Source of the DNA: Pholiota molesta
Taxonomy: Eukaryota; Basidiomycota; Agaricomycetes; Agaricales; Strophariaceae
Assembly: GCA_014925825.1 (NCBI GenBank)
Contig: JACGCK010000036.1
Coordinates: 62,001 to 126,000, forward strand
DNA length: 64,000 bases
Direction: 5' to 3'
Position numbers and translations under genes: made by a program. The notes below the pieces were generated by a model. The model did no database searches. It saw nothing but the letters and a program-made list of their open reading frames with translations, and had not been told where the DNA came from. Below are positions 1-11,919 of this stretch, in pieces (within the stretch, counting starts at the first letter, position 1; each line of letters begins with the position of its first letter).

Positions 1-1875
1 ATGGTGTCAACGACTCGCCCGCGTTGAAGAAGGTAATTGCATTGCCTATGGGCTTATTATGTGGATACCATTTATTTATGAGCCTTTCATCATTTACCAG
101 GCCGACCTTGGAATTGCTATGAACATTTCGGGTTCTGATGTGTCGAAGGAAGCAGCTAACATGATTCTACTCGGTGAGTGGAATTGACGTCAGAGAAGTG
201 ACAGAAATCTAATCATCTTATAGATGATAACTTTGCATCAACAGTCAGTAAGTTGATTTGGTTTTCTCTCCCCAAGACAAATGAATGTTTATCTTCTGGT
301 GAATGACAGAGGGTGTAGCGGAAGGTCGTCAAATTTTTGTGAACTTGAAGCGTTCCATCCAGTGAGTAGTATGGAGGTGTTCCTGTCCTATGCGCAATCT
401 GATGATTTCTTGCTAGATATACCCTTTCGCACAGTACTCCTGAGGTTATTCCACAACTTCTCTGTAAGTAGAATCGCCGTGCCAATCATGCAAGGTTATT
501 AAAAACATGCCGCAGATGTCGTGGTACCTATCCCATTGCCACTATCTGCTATTCTGATTTTGGTTATCGGTACGTGTATTTTGACGAGTATTCAATATAA
601 TCATCCTTTGATTGATGATACTCTAGATCTTGGTTTCGAATTATGTGTTGCTGTGAGTGCATTCATGCAGCCGAAAGTTTTTCTCTTTTACTCATACCGC
701 ATCACAGTTATCCTTCGCTTGGGATGAACCAGAGACAACCGATGGACTCATGCGACTGAAACCTCGCAAACCAGGTAAGCAAATGCGTCCAGTTCATCAA
801 TTGATTGATCTGACCTAAAGTAGTAAACGAGCGTTCCATCCGTGCTCTAAAGCGACGTGCCCTCATACGTTCGAGGACATTGCATCGTGATGAAGAGACT
901 CTGGAAGTCATACATCCGGGCAAACTTTCCATCTGGTTCTCAAAAATCAAGGCCCCGTTCACGCGTTCCTTCTGGGAAGAATTTTTGGAACCAACGGACA
1001 ACGAAACCCTTGTGGATGTAAAGCTCTTGAGTTACGCATATCTGGAGGCCGGTATGATTGAAACCCTTGCTTGGTTTGTTCTTCTTGATGCTTCATTTTA
1101 TTATGTATATTAACAAAACTGTTCAGCTTAATTGCCTACTTTGTTGTATTCTTCAAGAATGGCTTTACGCCCGCTGATCTACGCGTAGCACAAAGGAACG
1201 GAGGTGAGATTTTTTCTCTCTTCTTTTTCTTCATGAAACTAAATTTCTGGTAGCCTTCTTCACAAAGGGTAGCCCAGACTTTGTAAATTCGCGCGGGCAA
1301 GTAATCGATGGAAAACACCAAGCTGATGCCTTGGGCCAAGCGCAATCTATTGTATACCTTTCCATCTTCATCGCACAGTGTTTCAACGTATGTATTCACA
1401 TTGCGTTTCTTCGGCTTTGCTAATGAATCCATGAACAGGTATTTGCCGTCAAAGCCCGCTTGTCATATCCTTTCGGTCGTCGCGTCATCGCTAACAAATG
1501 GAATTTCGCCGGGATCCTGGCAGGCGCCTGCCTGGGCATGTTTATCGTCTATACCCCGCCTCTGCACGTCGTCTTTGGAGGAAGCTTCCACCTTTCTCCG
1601 TTATACTGGCTCATACCATTTGGATTCGGTGTCCTTCTTCTCGGATGGGCATCTCTCAGGGTGATTATCCTAAGGAAGTCGGTGGAACATATGAAAGTCA
1701 AAGATATCAAGGGCCTTATGATGTGTACGTGTTCCCGACCTTTTGAATGTGATAAATGTCTGACTTGCATGAAATTAGTCCCCACAATGAGAACGATGAG
1801 TATGCGTTCGCGTGGATCACGGCATTAGGACACTCTGTTAGAGAATTTTACGTTCGAAGTACTTTTAACGACTAA
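1..1875 (+). CDS. P-type cation-transporting ATPase, type IIC (Na/K-ATPase alpha-like), C-terminal part
   Basis: An ATP-driven cation pump of the plasma membrane; family membership suggests Na+/K+ handling. The window opens inside the hinge motif GVNDSPALKK. A short intron follows, then ADLGIAMNISGSDVSKEAAN and the DDNFAST segment. Next come GRQIFVNLKRSIQYTLSHS and membrane helices with PIPLPLSAILILVIDLGFEL, which match the M5-M6 region of type IIC pumps. The C-terminal helices include GILAGACLGMFIVY and FGFGVLLLGWASL. About eight short GT-AG introns interrupt it. The last intron (about 1724-1779) can be joined in two frames. I prefer the one ending in an acidic and aromatic tail (PHNENDEYAFAWIT) at 1875; the other stops at 1828. 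The N-terminal half and the phosphorylation site lie upstream of the window. The family is secure, the ion specificity is inference. Confidence 0.88.
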
Positions 1876-2718
1876 TGTGATAACGAACAAATTATGAGCA
1901 CTAATGTATAATGGGTCGCATTCCGTATTGCACGTCGATATGAATATATATATTTACTACATACGTGTCGTACTAACTCTAGTGCAATTTCTGGCCACCC
2001 TAGCAAGATATTCTTACAACAATTTGCATGTACATTATAGCTAATAATCTCAAAGAACCTGCAAGAATTCCAGCTTGAAAAAGGACAACTTGTAAAGTTG
2101 AACGTAAACCAAAGTCGGTGTGGTTGATCACAAAAAAAGCCTCTGTACTACGCATAATCATTTGCGAGCTCACGTACCAAGGAGACAGCATGCAACCTCT
2201 ATTAAGATTTGCAAAAGTTGCTTCCAAGTCAAAAAATGGGGTTATATAAACTAGAAGGCCGCCGAATAAGCTTTACTTGGAATACGAAAGGATATAATTG
2301 GGCTGGCGTACAATTGGCGCCCATTGGCACGCTTCCCCTGATGGCACAGTGGCGAAAGCGTAGGGACATTGTGTGACAACACTTTTCGTGACCTTTCAAC
2401 ACCTTGACGCGGAAAGGCTCTGGCAGGCCTCCATTGTATTATTCTCTCAGATATAAGTCAGATTCTTGTACCTAGTATGTGTCGCCACATTTCTGGAAAG
2501 TTACAAGCCTCAAGGATGGAAATGGATTGACTTGGAGGCTCAAGAATAAAAGTTTTGCTTCTTCCCGATCAAAGTTTGGTCACATCAACAAATACCACCT
2601 CCAACGACAAAATCGATGCTCATCTCAACGTGCAGCTTTCAAATTCAGAAAAAAAAAGCTCCTGGAAGCTCAAACGCTCATATTCGGAAGGTTTAAGTGA
2701 TAAAATGAATGGCAAAAT
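1876..2718. other. Intergenic, no gene seen
   Basis: AT-rich spacer between the ATPase stop and the tRNA. Only short unrelated open frames are present, with no splice-coherent coding sequence and no family match that I could recognise. Confidence 0.6.
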
Positions 2719-2803
2719 GGACACTGTGGGGATTGAACCCACGGCCTCGTGCAATGGATGATTCAACATGCAAAGCAAGCGCGCTACCACTGTGCTAAGT
2801 GCC
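2719..2803 (-). tRNA. tRNA-Ala (UGC) with a short intron
   Basis: On the minus strand the acceptor stem GGGCACT pairs with AGTGTCC and includes a G3:U70 wobble, the identity element of alanine tRNA. The T arm is GTGGG-TTCAATC-CCCAC. The D arm is GCAC-AGTGGTA-GCGC. The anticodon loop reads TTTGCA with anticodon TGC, followed by an intron of about 15 bases after position 37. Two stem pairs are imperfect (one A-C in the D stem, one T-C in the anticodon stem), so it could be slightly degenerate. Its intron and good acceptor and T stems still favour a real gene. Confidence 0.82.
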
Positions 2804-3219
2804 CAGACAAAATTAAACATTTTTATGCGTCTATGACAGTCAAGCTAGACTCCGTTGTACAAAGGAAGTTTGCGCTGAGATCTTGCAAGTGGAAAGACCT
2901 TTGAGGTTGATTTCGATCTTTAGTACTCACTTCCCATAACCACAGACAGCTGCCAAACTTTTCTACTTTCACTTGTTCGGGGCAACTGGTTGCCCATGGA
3001 ACCGAATAATGTGTTCATATGCACGGCTCACTCCACGGATTCAAATCGAGTCGGAATCCGGAGATACTCCCACCTAAACATTCTTCAGTACTTGATGGTA
3101 TAACCTATTTGAAGCATAGGGATAGGTAATACAAAAATTAACAAATTATCTTGATACATGAAAGTCCAGATGATGATCATATGTTTCTTCAACTATGGCA
3201 TATCAGCGCCAAGTCAGAA
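2804..3219. other. Intergenic, no gene seen
   Basis: Spacer between the tRNA and the 3' end of the first P450. It probably holds the P450 3' UTR. Nothing else was recognised. Confidence 0.5.
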
Positions 3220-5512
3220 TTATGCCTGATTGACGGGCTTCAAAATCAGAGGCATCTGGTTCCCGGCCTTTGGATTGGACTTCAGGAATGGTCTTTGCAC
3301 GATAAATGATTTCGTGCCGATATCGTTGACAGGAACGGAGAGTTCGAATTCGAATGCCCTGATCAGGGTGAATAAGAGGGCCTTCATTCTGAAAAAAAAG
3401 GCGCTTCATTAATATTTCTCGCAAACACATCAGAAACATGGACAGGACATACTCCACGAGCGAGAACCGATAGCCAATGCATGCACGAGGGCCACCAATG
3501 AAAGTCATCATATTTCCCCAAACTCCCGGAATCGAAGTTGCGGCCTGTGGAATCTTTTCCCATCGCTCCGGTCTATTCATCAGTAGAACGAAAACATTAG
3601 TGTCATTGCGATCACTGGCTTAGTGATACTTACTTGAACTCCTTTGCATCTTCGCCCCAAATCGATCTATCTCGATTGATCGTTTTGATTGGGAGAATCA
3701 TGGTCTGACCCTTTCTGACCCTAACAACTCGAAAAATTAAAAGATCCCAATGAACAAGCGAAAGTGTATGGTTTTACCAGATTCCATCTATCATCTTTCC
3801 ATTCCTATCCTTGATGGGTTGGCTGAAAGGCAAGAAATCATCCTGAACAGCTTCGCGTGAAGTGGCTACAACGGGTGGATGAACGCGCAAGGTCTCTCGG
3901 ACGACGGCGTCCAGATATGGGAGAGCGTTTAGCTCTTCCATCGTCGGATTGTCGGTTCCGACGGTAAGGAGCTCCTCTCGAAGCTTGGCTTGTGCTTGGA
4001 GATTCCCAGTCAATGCAAACAATGCCCATGTCGTGGCGGTACTAGAGAGGGTTTAGCTATTGCCTCAGACCAAAGTAAATCTCTACCGACCTTGTCGTCT
4101 CGTGACCAGCCACCAAAAATGTCGGGACCTCTACGGTTTTTGTATAAGTATTAGTAGTCTTGATTTTGAAAAACAAATACGGTGCTTACGAGCTAAAACA
4201 TCCTGATCTGACATACGTTGGCTCGCTGGTAGATCTGTCGACACATTCGCGCGAAGGAGAAGCGAAAGAAGATCTCGCCTGGTCCAAGACGTTTTTTGGT
4301 TCGCGATATCAGCTTTGCTTTCACTCAACAGCTGGTTTCCAATCCGATCCATGGTCTCGCGAGATACTTTGATTGTCGCGCGTTTAGGATCTGGCTGCAT
4401 AATTATCAGTATCAGTCAGATAACGACTTATTAGTGGACGTTCAAAAATACTTACAATGAAGCGAAATACTGGGAAGAACCTCCTGGCTATTGTCAACAT
4501 GGAAACGGTGGTGGCAGATTCAAAGATCGCGGAGAACGCTTGACTCAGTTCGCTTGTTTTTCCCTTCAACGCGTCAAATTTGTAGTTGAATCCTAGGGCC
4601 ACAAATGAGGCCACACGCATTTCTGAATTGGAATAAAACTGTTATACCAGCTTGACCAATAACGTCCAACGTCATCTTGCTGAGCCAAGAGAGGACTTCG
4701 ATGTGACCCTTTGCTCCAGCCTTGTTGGTCTCTTGCATCCAGACATCGCGAAGCTTTTGATCAGTCGATTTTCAATTCAAAGGACATGGCGGTTTTGAGA
4801 AAAAGGGAAGCACCTCGATAGATTTCTCGACAAATATCTCTGTCAATTCACGTATTTGAGATGCGCCGAATGCAGGATTCTATATATTTCAATTCTTTAG
4901 ATGCACTATGTGACTTGAACTATGGCAACTCACCATAATTCTACGCTAAGGCGGACAAAATACCATGGTCAGCATCGAGATGTACTGCATATATCTGGCA
5001 TATTTACACACCTGCTGCTTGTGTTTGTCCTCCTCAACGACCAAGACACCATTTCCAAGAATACTTTGGAGGCCAAAACGAGACGCTTCTGGCCTTTGAT
5101 AAATGTAGTGATTCATCATGATATGATTCAATGCTTTAGGATCGATGGTATAAAGTCGGTTGATCTGCAAGACCGTCAGTGGGTGGTCATCAATAAAATT
5201 GTCTATCACTGGAGGCTGTAAAACTCACACCAAAGAACGCTTTGTAGGTGATGGTCGGGCCATATTGCTCGATCCATTCTTCTTGGGTCGTTTCCTGTAG
5301 AGATGAATGAGCAACAGGTATTGACACAGAGAATCTAGGATACATACCCCTTGGTCAATTAGCTTGACGTTTCCGTATAACAGGCTGGGATTTGGAGGAC
5401 CGGGGAGAACATGCAGAGGCGAAGTCCATTCATAATAGGCGAAGTTGGCAATTCTGTAAAGAGAATAGAGCCCCACGCTTCCCAGTAGATATAGGACAAC
5501 CTGATAGCTCAT
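3220..5512 (-). CDS. Cytochrome P450 monooxygenase (tandem copy 1)
   Basis: A heme-thiolate monooxygenase, probably anchored to the ER membrane. It begins with a hydrophobic N-terminal helix ([20 protein letters not shown]) followed by the proline hinge [13 protein letters not shown]. The I-helix oxygen-binding motif reads [12 protein letters not shown] (near 4090-4130). The K-helix ExxR is in [12 protein letters not shown], the PERF-like segment is RPERW, and the heme loop is [10 protein letters not shown] with the Cys ligand (near 3480). The stop codon lies after LILKPVNQA. More than ten short introns split the gene; the total of about 550 residues is normal. The neighbouring gene at 6062-8336 has the same orientation and nearly the same motifs, so the pair arose by tandem duplication. 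The substrate is unknown; no other biosynthetic genes are adjacent. Confidence 0.92.
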
Positions 5513-6061
5513 AATAGTTCGAGATCTTGTCCCACTGAGACCGTGTTTGTGGGATACGAGTTTGCTTCTAGGACGATCAGAGAGGTGTGTGAGTCTTTTA
5601 TATGCGCACCAGTTATTTTTGTGGATGGCGCCGGCGTGCTACGTCGACGGCAAGATCTGCGCGGAGAGTGGAGATTCATGTTCTGCAAATGTTCTGACTT
5701 ATGGAATATACGGCCATGTCGGTCAGGACTCAGAAAAGCGGAAGATAGGGGCCGCCGTGTAGATTCGCGTCCCTCAAGTGCCGTCACTCGGAATGCGGCA
5801 CTAGGCGGCACTGTGGATACCTATCAAAACCTAAGCGCGTACTAGTAAGCGCGCAGTCCTGCGCAGCCATACACAGGTAAACAATTGATTCTTAAAAGCT
5901 TGAAAGCTATTAATCTTACCCCTGAGTACGTCGCTTTATTCAAGTACCTGAGCAAAAAAGAAACAGCAAAAAAAAAATTAAAACTATCTCTAGCGTCCAT
6001 GAATCCACCCGTCCAATATCCTCCTTCGTAAAGATCAAAGCTTGTGCACCATTAACCAACA
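5513..6061. other. Spacer between the two P450 genes
   Basis: Contains the promoter of the first P450 and the 3' UTR of the second. No open frame here is more than a chance reading. Confidence 0.5.
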
Positions 6062-8336
6062 TTAAACCCGATTGACAGGCTTCAGAATGAGAGGCATTTG
6101 GTTCCCAGCCTTCGTATTTGACTTTAACAGAGGTCGCTGGACAATGAATGACTTCTTCGTAATGTCATTTGCTGGAACGGCTAGCTCAAATTCAAATGCT
6201 CTGACAAGGGTGAACAGCAACGCCTTCATCCTACAAACCATTATCTTAATGAAGATGATGAAAAATCTCGAAACGGAGTACGTACTCGACGAGGGAGAAC
6301 CGATACCCAATGCATGCACGAGGACCACCAAGGAATGTCATCATGTTGCCCCACACACCCGGGATGGAGGCCGCGCCCTCAGGAACTTTCTCCCATCTTT
6401 CCGGTCTAGATCGGAAGTTGTTTGTTTCAGTATATGATTGGTTTGAAAGATGATAAAACGCTCACTTGAACTCTAACGCGTCTTGACCCCAAATGGATTT
6501 CACTCGATTCATAGCAAGCAAAGGGATGAGCATAGTTTGTCCCTTAACCACTCTATCCCCATCACAGTCCATCAGCGAAATGTTAAGAAGACATGAGGGA
6601 GTTACATACTTGATACTGTTTATCATCTTCCCACTCTTGTCCATGACTGGGGTGCTGAGGGGTAAGATGTCGTCCTGCACAGCAACGCGCGTGCTTGCTG
6701 GTACTGGCGCATGAATGCGTAATGTTTCGCGCACGATGGCATCGAGGTAAGGAAGCGCATTCAGTTCATCCATGGTAGGATTGTCCGTCCCAACAGTGAG
6801 CAATTCCTCTCGTAGCTTAGTCTGAGCTTCCACGTTTTGGGTTAGCGCATATAAAGCCCACGTCGTCGCGGTACTACGGGTCTATGGCATTAAACAATCA
6901 AGTTTGATGCATACATCAATATTCACCAACCTTGTTGTCTCGTGCCCAGCAACCAAGAAAGTTGGGACCTCTATATTCATCACTGTATGTCAGCTTCCGA
7001 CTCCACCAACAGAGAAGAAGAAAACGTACGAGCTAGAACGTCTGCATCCGATAAACGCTGACTGGGAGGTAAATCCGTTGACATATTTGCGCGAAGGAGC
7101 AAAGACAGAATATCCCGTCTGGTCCAGGAAGCTTTGTCGTTCATAATAGCAGCTTTGCTGTCACTCAACAGGTGGTTACCAATGCGTTGCATATTCTGTA
7201 ATGCCCGCTTGGTGTCTGCATCTCGCTCCGACGGCTGGAATGCAGAAATGACTGAGCCACCGAGATACTAGATATATGAATTGCTTACGAGCCAACGAAG
7301 CGCTGGAAACATTCCTTTGATTATAGGGATCAATGAAAGTCTTGTTCCGGATCGGAAGATGGTAGAAAATGCTTCGTTTAATTCGCTCTTTTTGTCAGAA
7401 AGGGCATCGAAACTGTAGTTGAATCCTATAAGAAAGTTTGGGTATAAAGAATACAAAAAAAAGAGGGAGACACGCACCAGCAAGGCCAATGACATCCAAA
7501 GTCATCTTGCTGAGCCAGGAAAGAATCTCAACGCGACCATTGCTGCCTTCTTTCGTGCTTTCTTTGATCCACTGGTCACGAAGCTGATAGAAGCCATCAT
7601 CAACATATAAAATATTTATAAGGAACAGTATATACTTGAATAGACTTCTCAACAAAAATCTCGGTCAATTCTCGGATTTGGGAAGCACCAAAGGCAGGAT
7701 TCTAATAGATGATGTTACAGTGTTGAAAAAGCATAAGAAACAATGGTCATTTACCATGATTCTTCGCTAAGAAAATAAGAGGATGTCAAATTTAGAAAGT
7801 TTCCAAATGTACGATGCATATACGCACCTGTTGCTTGTGTGCGTCCCCTTCGGCGTACAACACCCCATTGCCCAGGATCTGGCCGAGAGCGTAGCGAGCG
7901 GCTTCGGGTTTTCGATAAATGTAATCGTTCATCAGTACATGGTTCAGAGCTTTTGGATCCACAGTGTAAAGCCGCTTTTCCTATCATTGTGTCAAATTAT
8001 CAGCAAGACGCCTTTGCCCACGATCATACCAGCTACTCACACCAAACAATACGTTATAGGTGATAGTTGGTCCGTACTCTTCCACCCATTTCTCGTGGAG
8101 CACCGAGTTCTCCTACACAATCAGATAAGTTACCCACAAAAAATTGAGGGCAAGTAAAGCAGTCTAACGGCTTCCCAAATCAGCTTCATGTTTCCATAGA
8201 TCAAGCTAGGATTGGGTGGTCCAGGGAGCGCGCGCAAAGGCGAAGTCCATTGAGCATAGAAAAACTTGACCAACTTGTAGAGCAGATAGACACCCCCGGC
8301 TTCCAGCAGCAAAAAGATTAGCCGTTGGAAAGCCAT
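6062..8336 (-). CDS. Cytochrome P450 monooxygenase (tandem copy 2)
   Basis: Paralogue of the gene at 3220-5512 with the same layout. It has an N-terminal anchor ([20 protein letters not shown]), the hinge [13 protein letters not shown], and I-helix [12 protein letters not shown] near 6930. The K-helix is [15 protein letters not shown] and the heme loop [11 protein letters not shown] near 6330. The C-terminus ends [10 protein letters not shown]. Intron positions appear shared with copy 1. Differences concentrate around the K-helix to beta-sheet stretch (HAPVPAST versus HPPVVATS), a region close to the active site in P450s, so substrate preference may have diverged. A TATA-like box lies about 160 bp upstream of the ATG. 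The substrate cannot be told from sequence. Confidence 0.92.
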
Positions 8337-8493
8337 GAAAGACTAGTTGATAGCGTGTGGGACGCTGCGCAAAGTTGGTGCGGTGTAAAGCTCTGAGAAA
8401 CTTGAACAGCGGTCGATGTCGTGCCTGCTACAGCAGCGTATGTTTCTATTACGGTGGGGTGTGTTCACAGGAAGGTCAAGTCGGTTAAACAAG

Positions 8494-8503
8494 GTATATA
8501 AGT
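8494..8503 (-). promoter_or_regulatory. TATA-like box of P450 copy 2
   Basis: The minus strand reads CTTATATACC about 160 bp before the start codon at 8336, a plausible core promoter element. Confidence 0.4.
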
Positions 8504-8627
8504 AGGTTTGGAAGGCATCCCAGGTATTCCCGTCGACATGATGATATGGCCGTGAAGTTGACGATTTAGACCGGCATTATTAGGGCATTACAGCCGGCGC
8601 TGCGTCATCACGCCGAACGTCTACAGC

Positions 8628-8643
8628 CGGATGCATATGCATC
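8628..8643. promoter_or_regulatory. Perfect 16 bp palindrome upstream of P450 copy 2
   Basis: GGATGCATATGCATCC is its own reverse complement and lies about 295 bp upstream of the P450 start codon. It could be a binding site for a dimeric regulator. No factor is assigned. Confidence 0.3.
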
Positions 8644-9107
8644 CTGATGCGGCCTGATGCATTGATGGCTGTGAGAGTCAATCTGCAATCAATCTGTGTC
8701 AATCCGTTCAGCATCCACCCGACTGTACGTTTCTTGTGTCGCAAACTACATACTTATCTGCATGTGAAATAAATAACTGAGCAAGTATGTAAAGAAACAG
8801 CATTTAAATTGGAACACAATAATACAATAAGTATGTCGTTACCTATATATCTGAGGCGAGGTTACATATGAATACTGGTATCAGTATGGGGGTGATATAT
8901 GAGAGGAGAGATCTGCGTGTCGTCAGTAGTTATAATCAGCGTGCCAGTGTATGTACCAAATTCCAAATAACTTCAGTTGTGGGGATGTAAAGGAGAGAGT
9001 GGTATGCGAGGTAAGTGAGGATCAAAGATACACATAAGAGCAAAGAGAGTGAGAGCACTTGATAAAAAGAAAAAGGGAAAAAAATCCAACCAAATCCAAC
9101 CGCAATC

Positions 9108-10656
9108 TTATCGATCCATAGTTCCTTCCGAGGAAGAGTCATCATCGTATGTCGAGCTCCCACTCGGCGGCTGCACAGTTATCCTCGCATTGACGGAGTT
9201 CGCCCTAGATCGCGGTCCCGGATTACGCGACGCGCTCTTTGAGCGGGCACTAGCCGCATTCGCATTCCGCAACCTCGTCTCCTGCTCCTGCACATCCTTC
9301 GCCGACATGTACCGCTCCGCGCACCTCAGCACAAACACACACGGCAGCTCGCTACCGCATAGGCGCTTCACTACACGGTCGTTCATTTCGATTCCGGCGA
9401 ACATTGTAAAAATACGCAGGAAGTCAAGCCTTTTCATTCCATTGCCCAATGATCCACCGGGAACGCCTGGTTTTGGAGAGCGGTTGTGTTTGTACGCGTG
9501 AGTAAGCTCAATCTGCTCTCGCTGTGGTAGATTTTCGAAATCCTGCTTATACGAGAGCATGTTGAGCTCAAAGCCGATCGTATCGATCACTTCTCCACAA
9601 GTGACGCCGCGGTCCTTGTCCTTCGCTTTCACCTCAATCATCCAGGGGAAGTGGGTTGATACAATCCTTAGCGAAGTAAGACGGGGAAAGGTTGCAGGTG
9701 CTTCCCGACCGTTCACCCACGAAATGTGTGATGGATCGTCAGAACGCTGCACGGTTGACGTTGGAAAGAGCATATTCCACTTCAAATATGGCTGCTCTGG
9801 GCCCTCATCCGGGAGTGGTGAGATCAACGGATGCAGTCTGACTGGTGCTTTTACAACCTTGATCAAGAAGGGATCAAGGACAGGCCCATCTATCCACCAT
9901 TGAGTATCTGTCAAAGAATGCCGAGATATAACATCACCTACAGTGCAAGCCTGGTGCGAACGGATCCATTCGGTCGTACACCTGGGCTGGAGGTTCAGGC
10001 GGCCCGCGTTGTCCGTACGCACCCATTGGTGGCTGCTGCTGGCCAATCCACGCATTCGGGTCCATCTGCGGGGCCTGAGGAGGAGGAAAGTATCCATGGG
10101 CAGGTGGAGGTACATTCCATGTTGGGCCTGGTCCGCCAGGTAATGGCCCACCGGGTAGCGGCGCACCCCCGTATGGAGTATAGGGAGTATAAGCGCCGGC
10201 CGGCGGCATTCGAGCATTCTGAGGCATGTAGGGTGAATTATACGTCGCAGGCGGCGGCCAAGGAGCACCTGCTTGCGCAAATGTGGAGTAGCCACCTGGG
10301 GCAGAATGCCACCCAGGTAGAGGAGGAGGAGGACCGTAAGGCGACTGCATCTGCGCCGGGGAAGCTATGGGCGGTGTGTATGGATTGCCTTGTGGATAAC
10401 CTGTGTAATCGGCAGAGAGGCCCCCAGGTTTGTGACTCTGTCGCGAGTGAGAGGGTGGTAAGCCGTTAGCTAGCCCCGACGGACTAGGAGGGATGAATGG
10501 AGCAGCGGTGTAGGGTGAGTGAGCTGGATAGACGGGGTAGTTTCCAGGTGCATGCGCAGGGGTGTATCCAGGAATGACAGGCGACGGTTGGGGGTGAGGC
10601 GATGACTGGGGGGTTAGCAAAGGAGGTATAAAGGGCGTGGTTTGCGTGTGCGACAT
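9108..10656 (-). CDS. DUF6699 protein with long Pro/Tyr/Gly-rich N-terminus
   Basis: The first roughly 240 residues are low complexity, rich in Pro, Tyr, Gly and Ala (e.g. PPAGAYTPYTPYGGAPLPGG), likely disordered. After a short intron near 9906-9939 the second exon holds a globular segment starting YTQWWIDGP. It continues HPLISPLPD, LKWNMLFP, FPRLTSLRIVSTHFPWMIEV and GVTCGEVIDTIGFELN. This matches the DUF6699 pattern of agaric proteins. A charged Ser/Arg-rich tail ends at 9108. I chose the ATG at 10656 (MSHTQTTPF); an in-frame ATG at 10734 would add 26 residues. Function is unknown for the family. A second DUF6699 gene lies 1.3 kb upstream on the same strand. Confidence 0.8.
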
Positions 10657-11919
10657 CGTGATTGATTCAACGATTTCAAGTAAATGTCGGGACTTCGTGG
10701 GTGACTTTTTGCGATCACTCTGGTATGGAGTCATCAGAGACGGGCAGAACGGTGGTCGAGCATCAAGACAACCGCCAGCCTTAGCTTGAAGTGAACGAGG
10801 AGTACGTCTGACTCACCAATCAGTAGGATCGGGTCTCGTGCGTAAGAATGTATGTAATTCTCAATGAATATCTCTCCTGAGTGGGGGCCTGGGTTTCCTG
10901 ATAGGTCGTAAAATGTATGCAGACTTGCAACTAACGGATTCACAATCAATGTGAGTCACAAAAGCTCACAAAGATGGAAGCATGCCTGGTGGAAATACTT
11001 GAGAAACGGCGAGGGTAATTATCCGAGGAGCCGTTCAAGTTTCTTCGTCCTTGGTGTCTTTGTTCGTAAAAGGCCGTCAAGGAGCTGAACACCCAGCGCA
11101 ATAACGAGACAATTCGAATGAAACGAGGAATAACGAAGGGGTCGCCAACCAAACGCGTGCGCCGTGCGATGAGATGACACGCAGATTCCGGGATGACTCT
11201 GTCCTGCGGTAACGCAGAATCATGAAAAATGGTTGTAAATAAGATGCGCGGATGTAATGGTGTAGAAACACACCAAATTCCTGGCTATATGTACACGCCG
11301 CTAATCCAAAGAGGGCGTTGATGATTACCCGAGTCTAAACACTGTCCCCTTGCGTTCAACGAGCCGTCCTTCACAAGTTCTGCGTGATCGAACGAATTCA
11401 GTGCGTGCAACTGTAAGGCCAAGCGGGTGGTATCCTGTGCCCTAGACGGTGCTGGGTGGGATGTCCGATTTCAGGCTTGGATGTACGAAGTTAAAAAAGA
11501 GGCTGCCTGCAGGCAAGGGAAGCTGCACAAATGATTATCGAGACGATCGGGCCGCCATTCCGTGATCCCAAATAAGTAGCTCAGGCTGTGGGTGGAGGCC
11601 GTGCGGACAGCCTAAGAACTGAGTAGAGGCCAAGTATAGGTATAATTAGGAGGCAGTAACCATGTATAATACGGAACTAGACACGAGGAACGATTCGCTT
11701 CAGAAAATTCCCCCGGTTTTCCCCCCTAATTGGGCAAATTGGGTAGTTGCCCACTGAGGCTGGGTAGATTTAAACTTTAAAGTTAGCATCGCCACCTATA
11801 AAGAAAGGTATTGGGATGTCTACGTCCTTCAGAGAGATGAAGTAAGGTTATACAATTACACACCAGAAAAGCAAAGATGGAATAAGTATGAGAGCATGGT
11901 ATTCAAGAAGATAGAGCAA
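10657..11919. other. Intergenic between the two DUF6699 genes
   Basis: Contains the promoter of the first DUF6699 gene and the 3' UTR of the second. No other coding sequence was recognised. Confidence 0.5.

Larger units (their letters stand above)
8337..9107. other. Intergenic, promoter of P450 copy 2
   Basis: Between the P450 start and the DUF6699 stop codon. Apart from the TATA-like box and the palindrome listed separately, no gene was seen. Confidence 0.5.

Noticed and set aside
9831..10469. Plus-strand frame of 212 codons
   Set aside because: Antisense to the DUF6699 gene's low-complexity exon.
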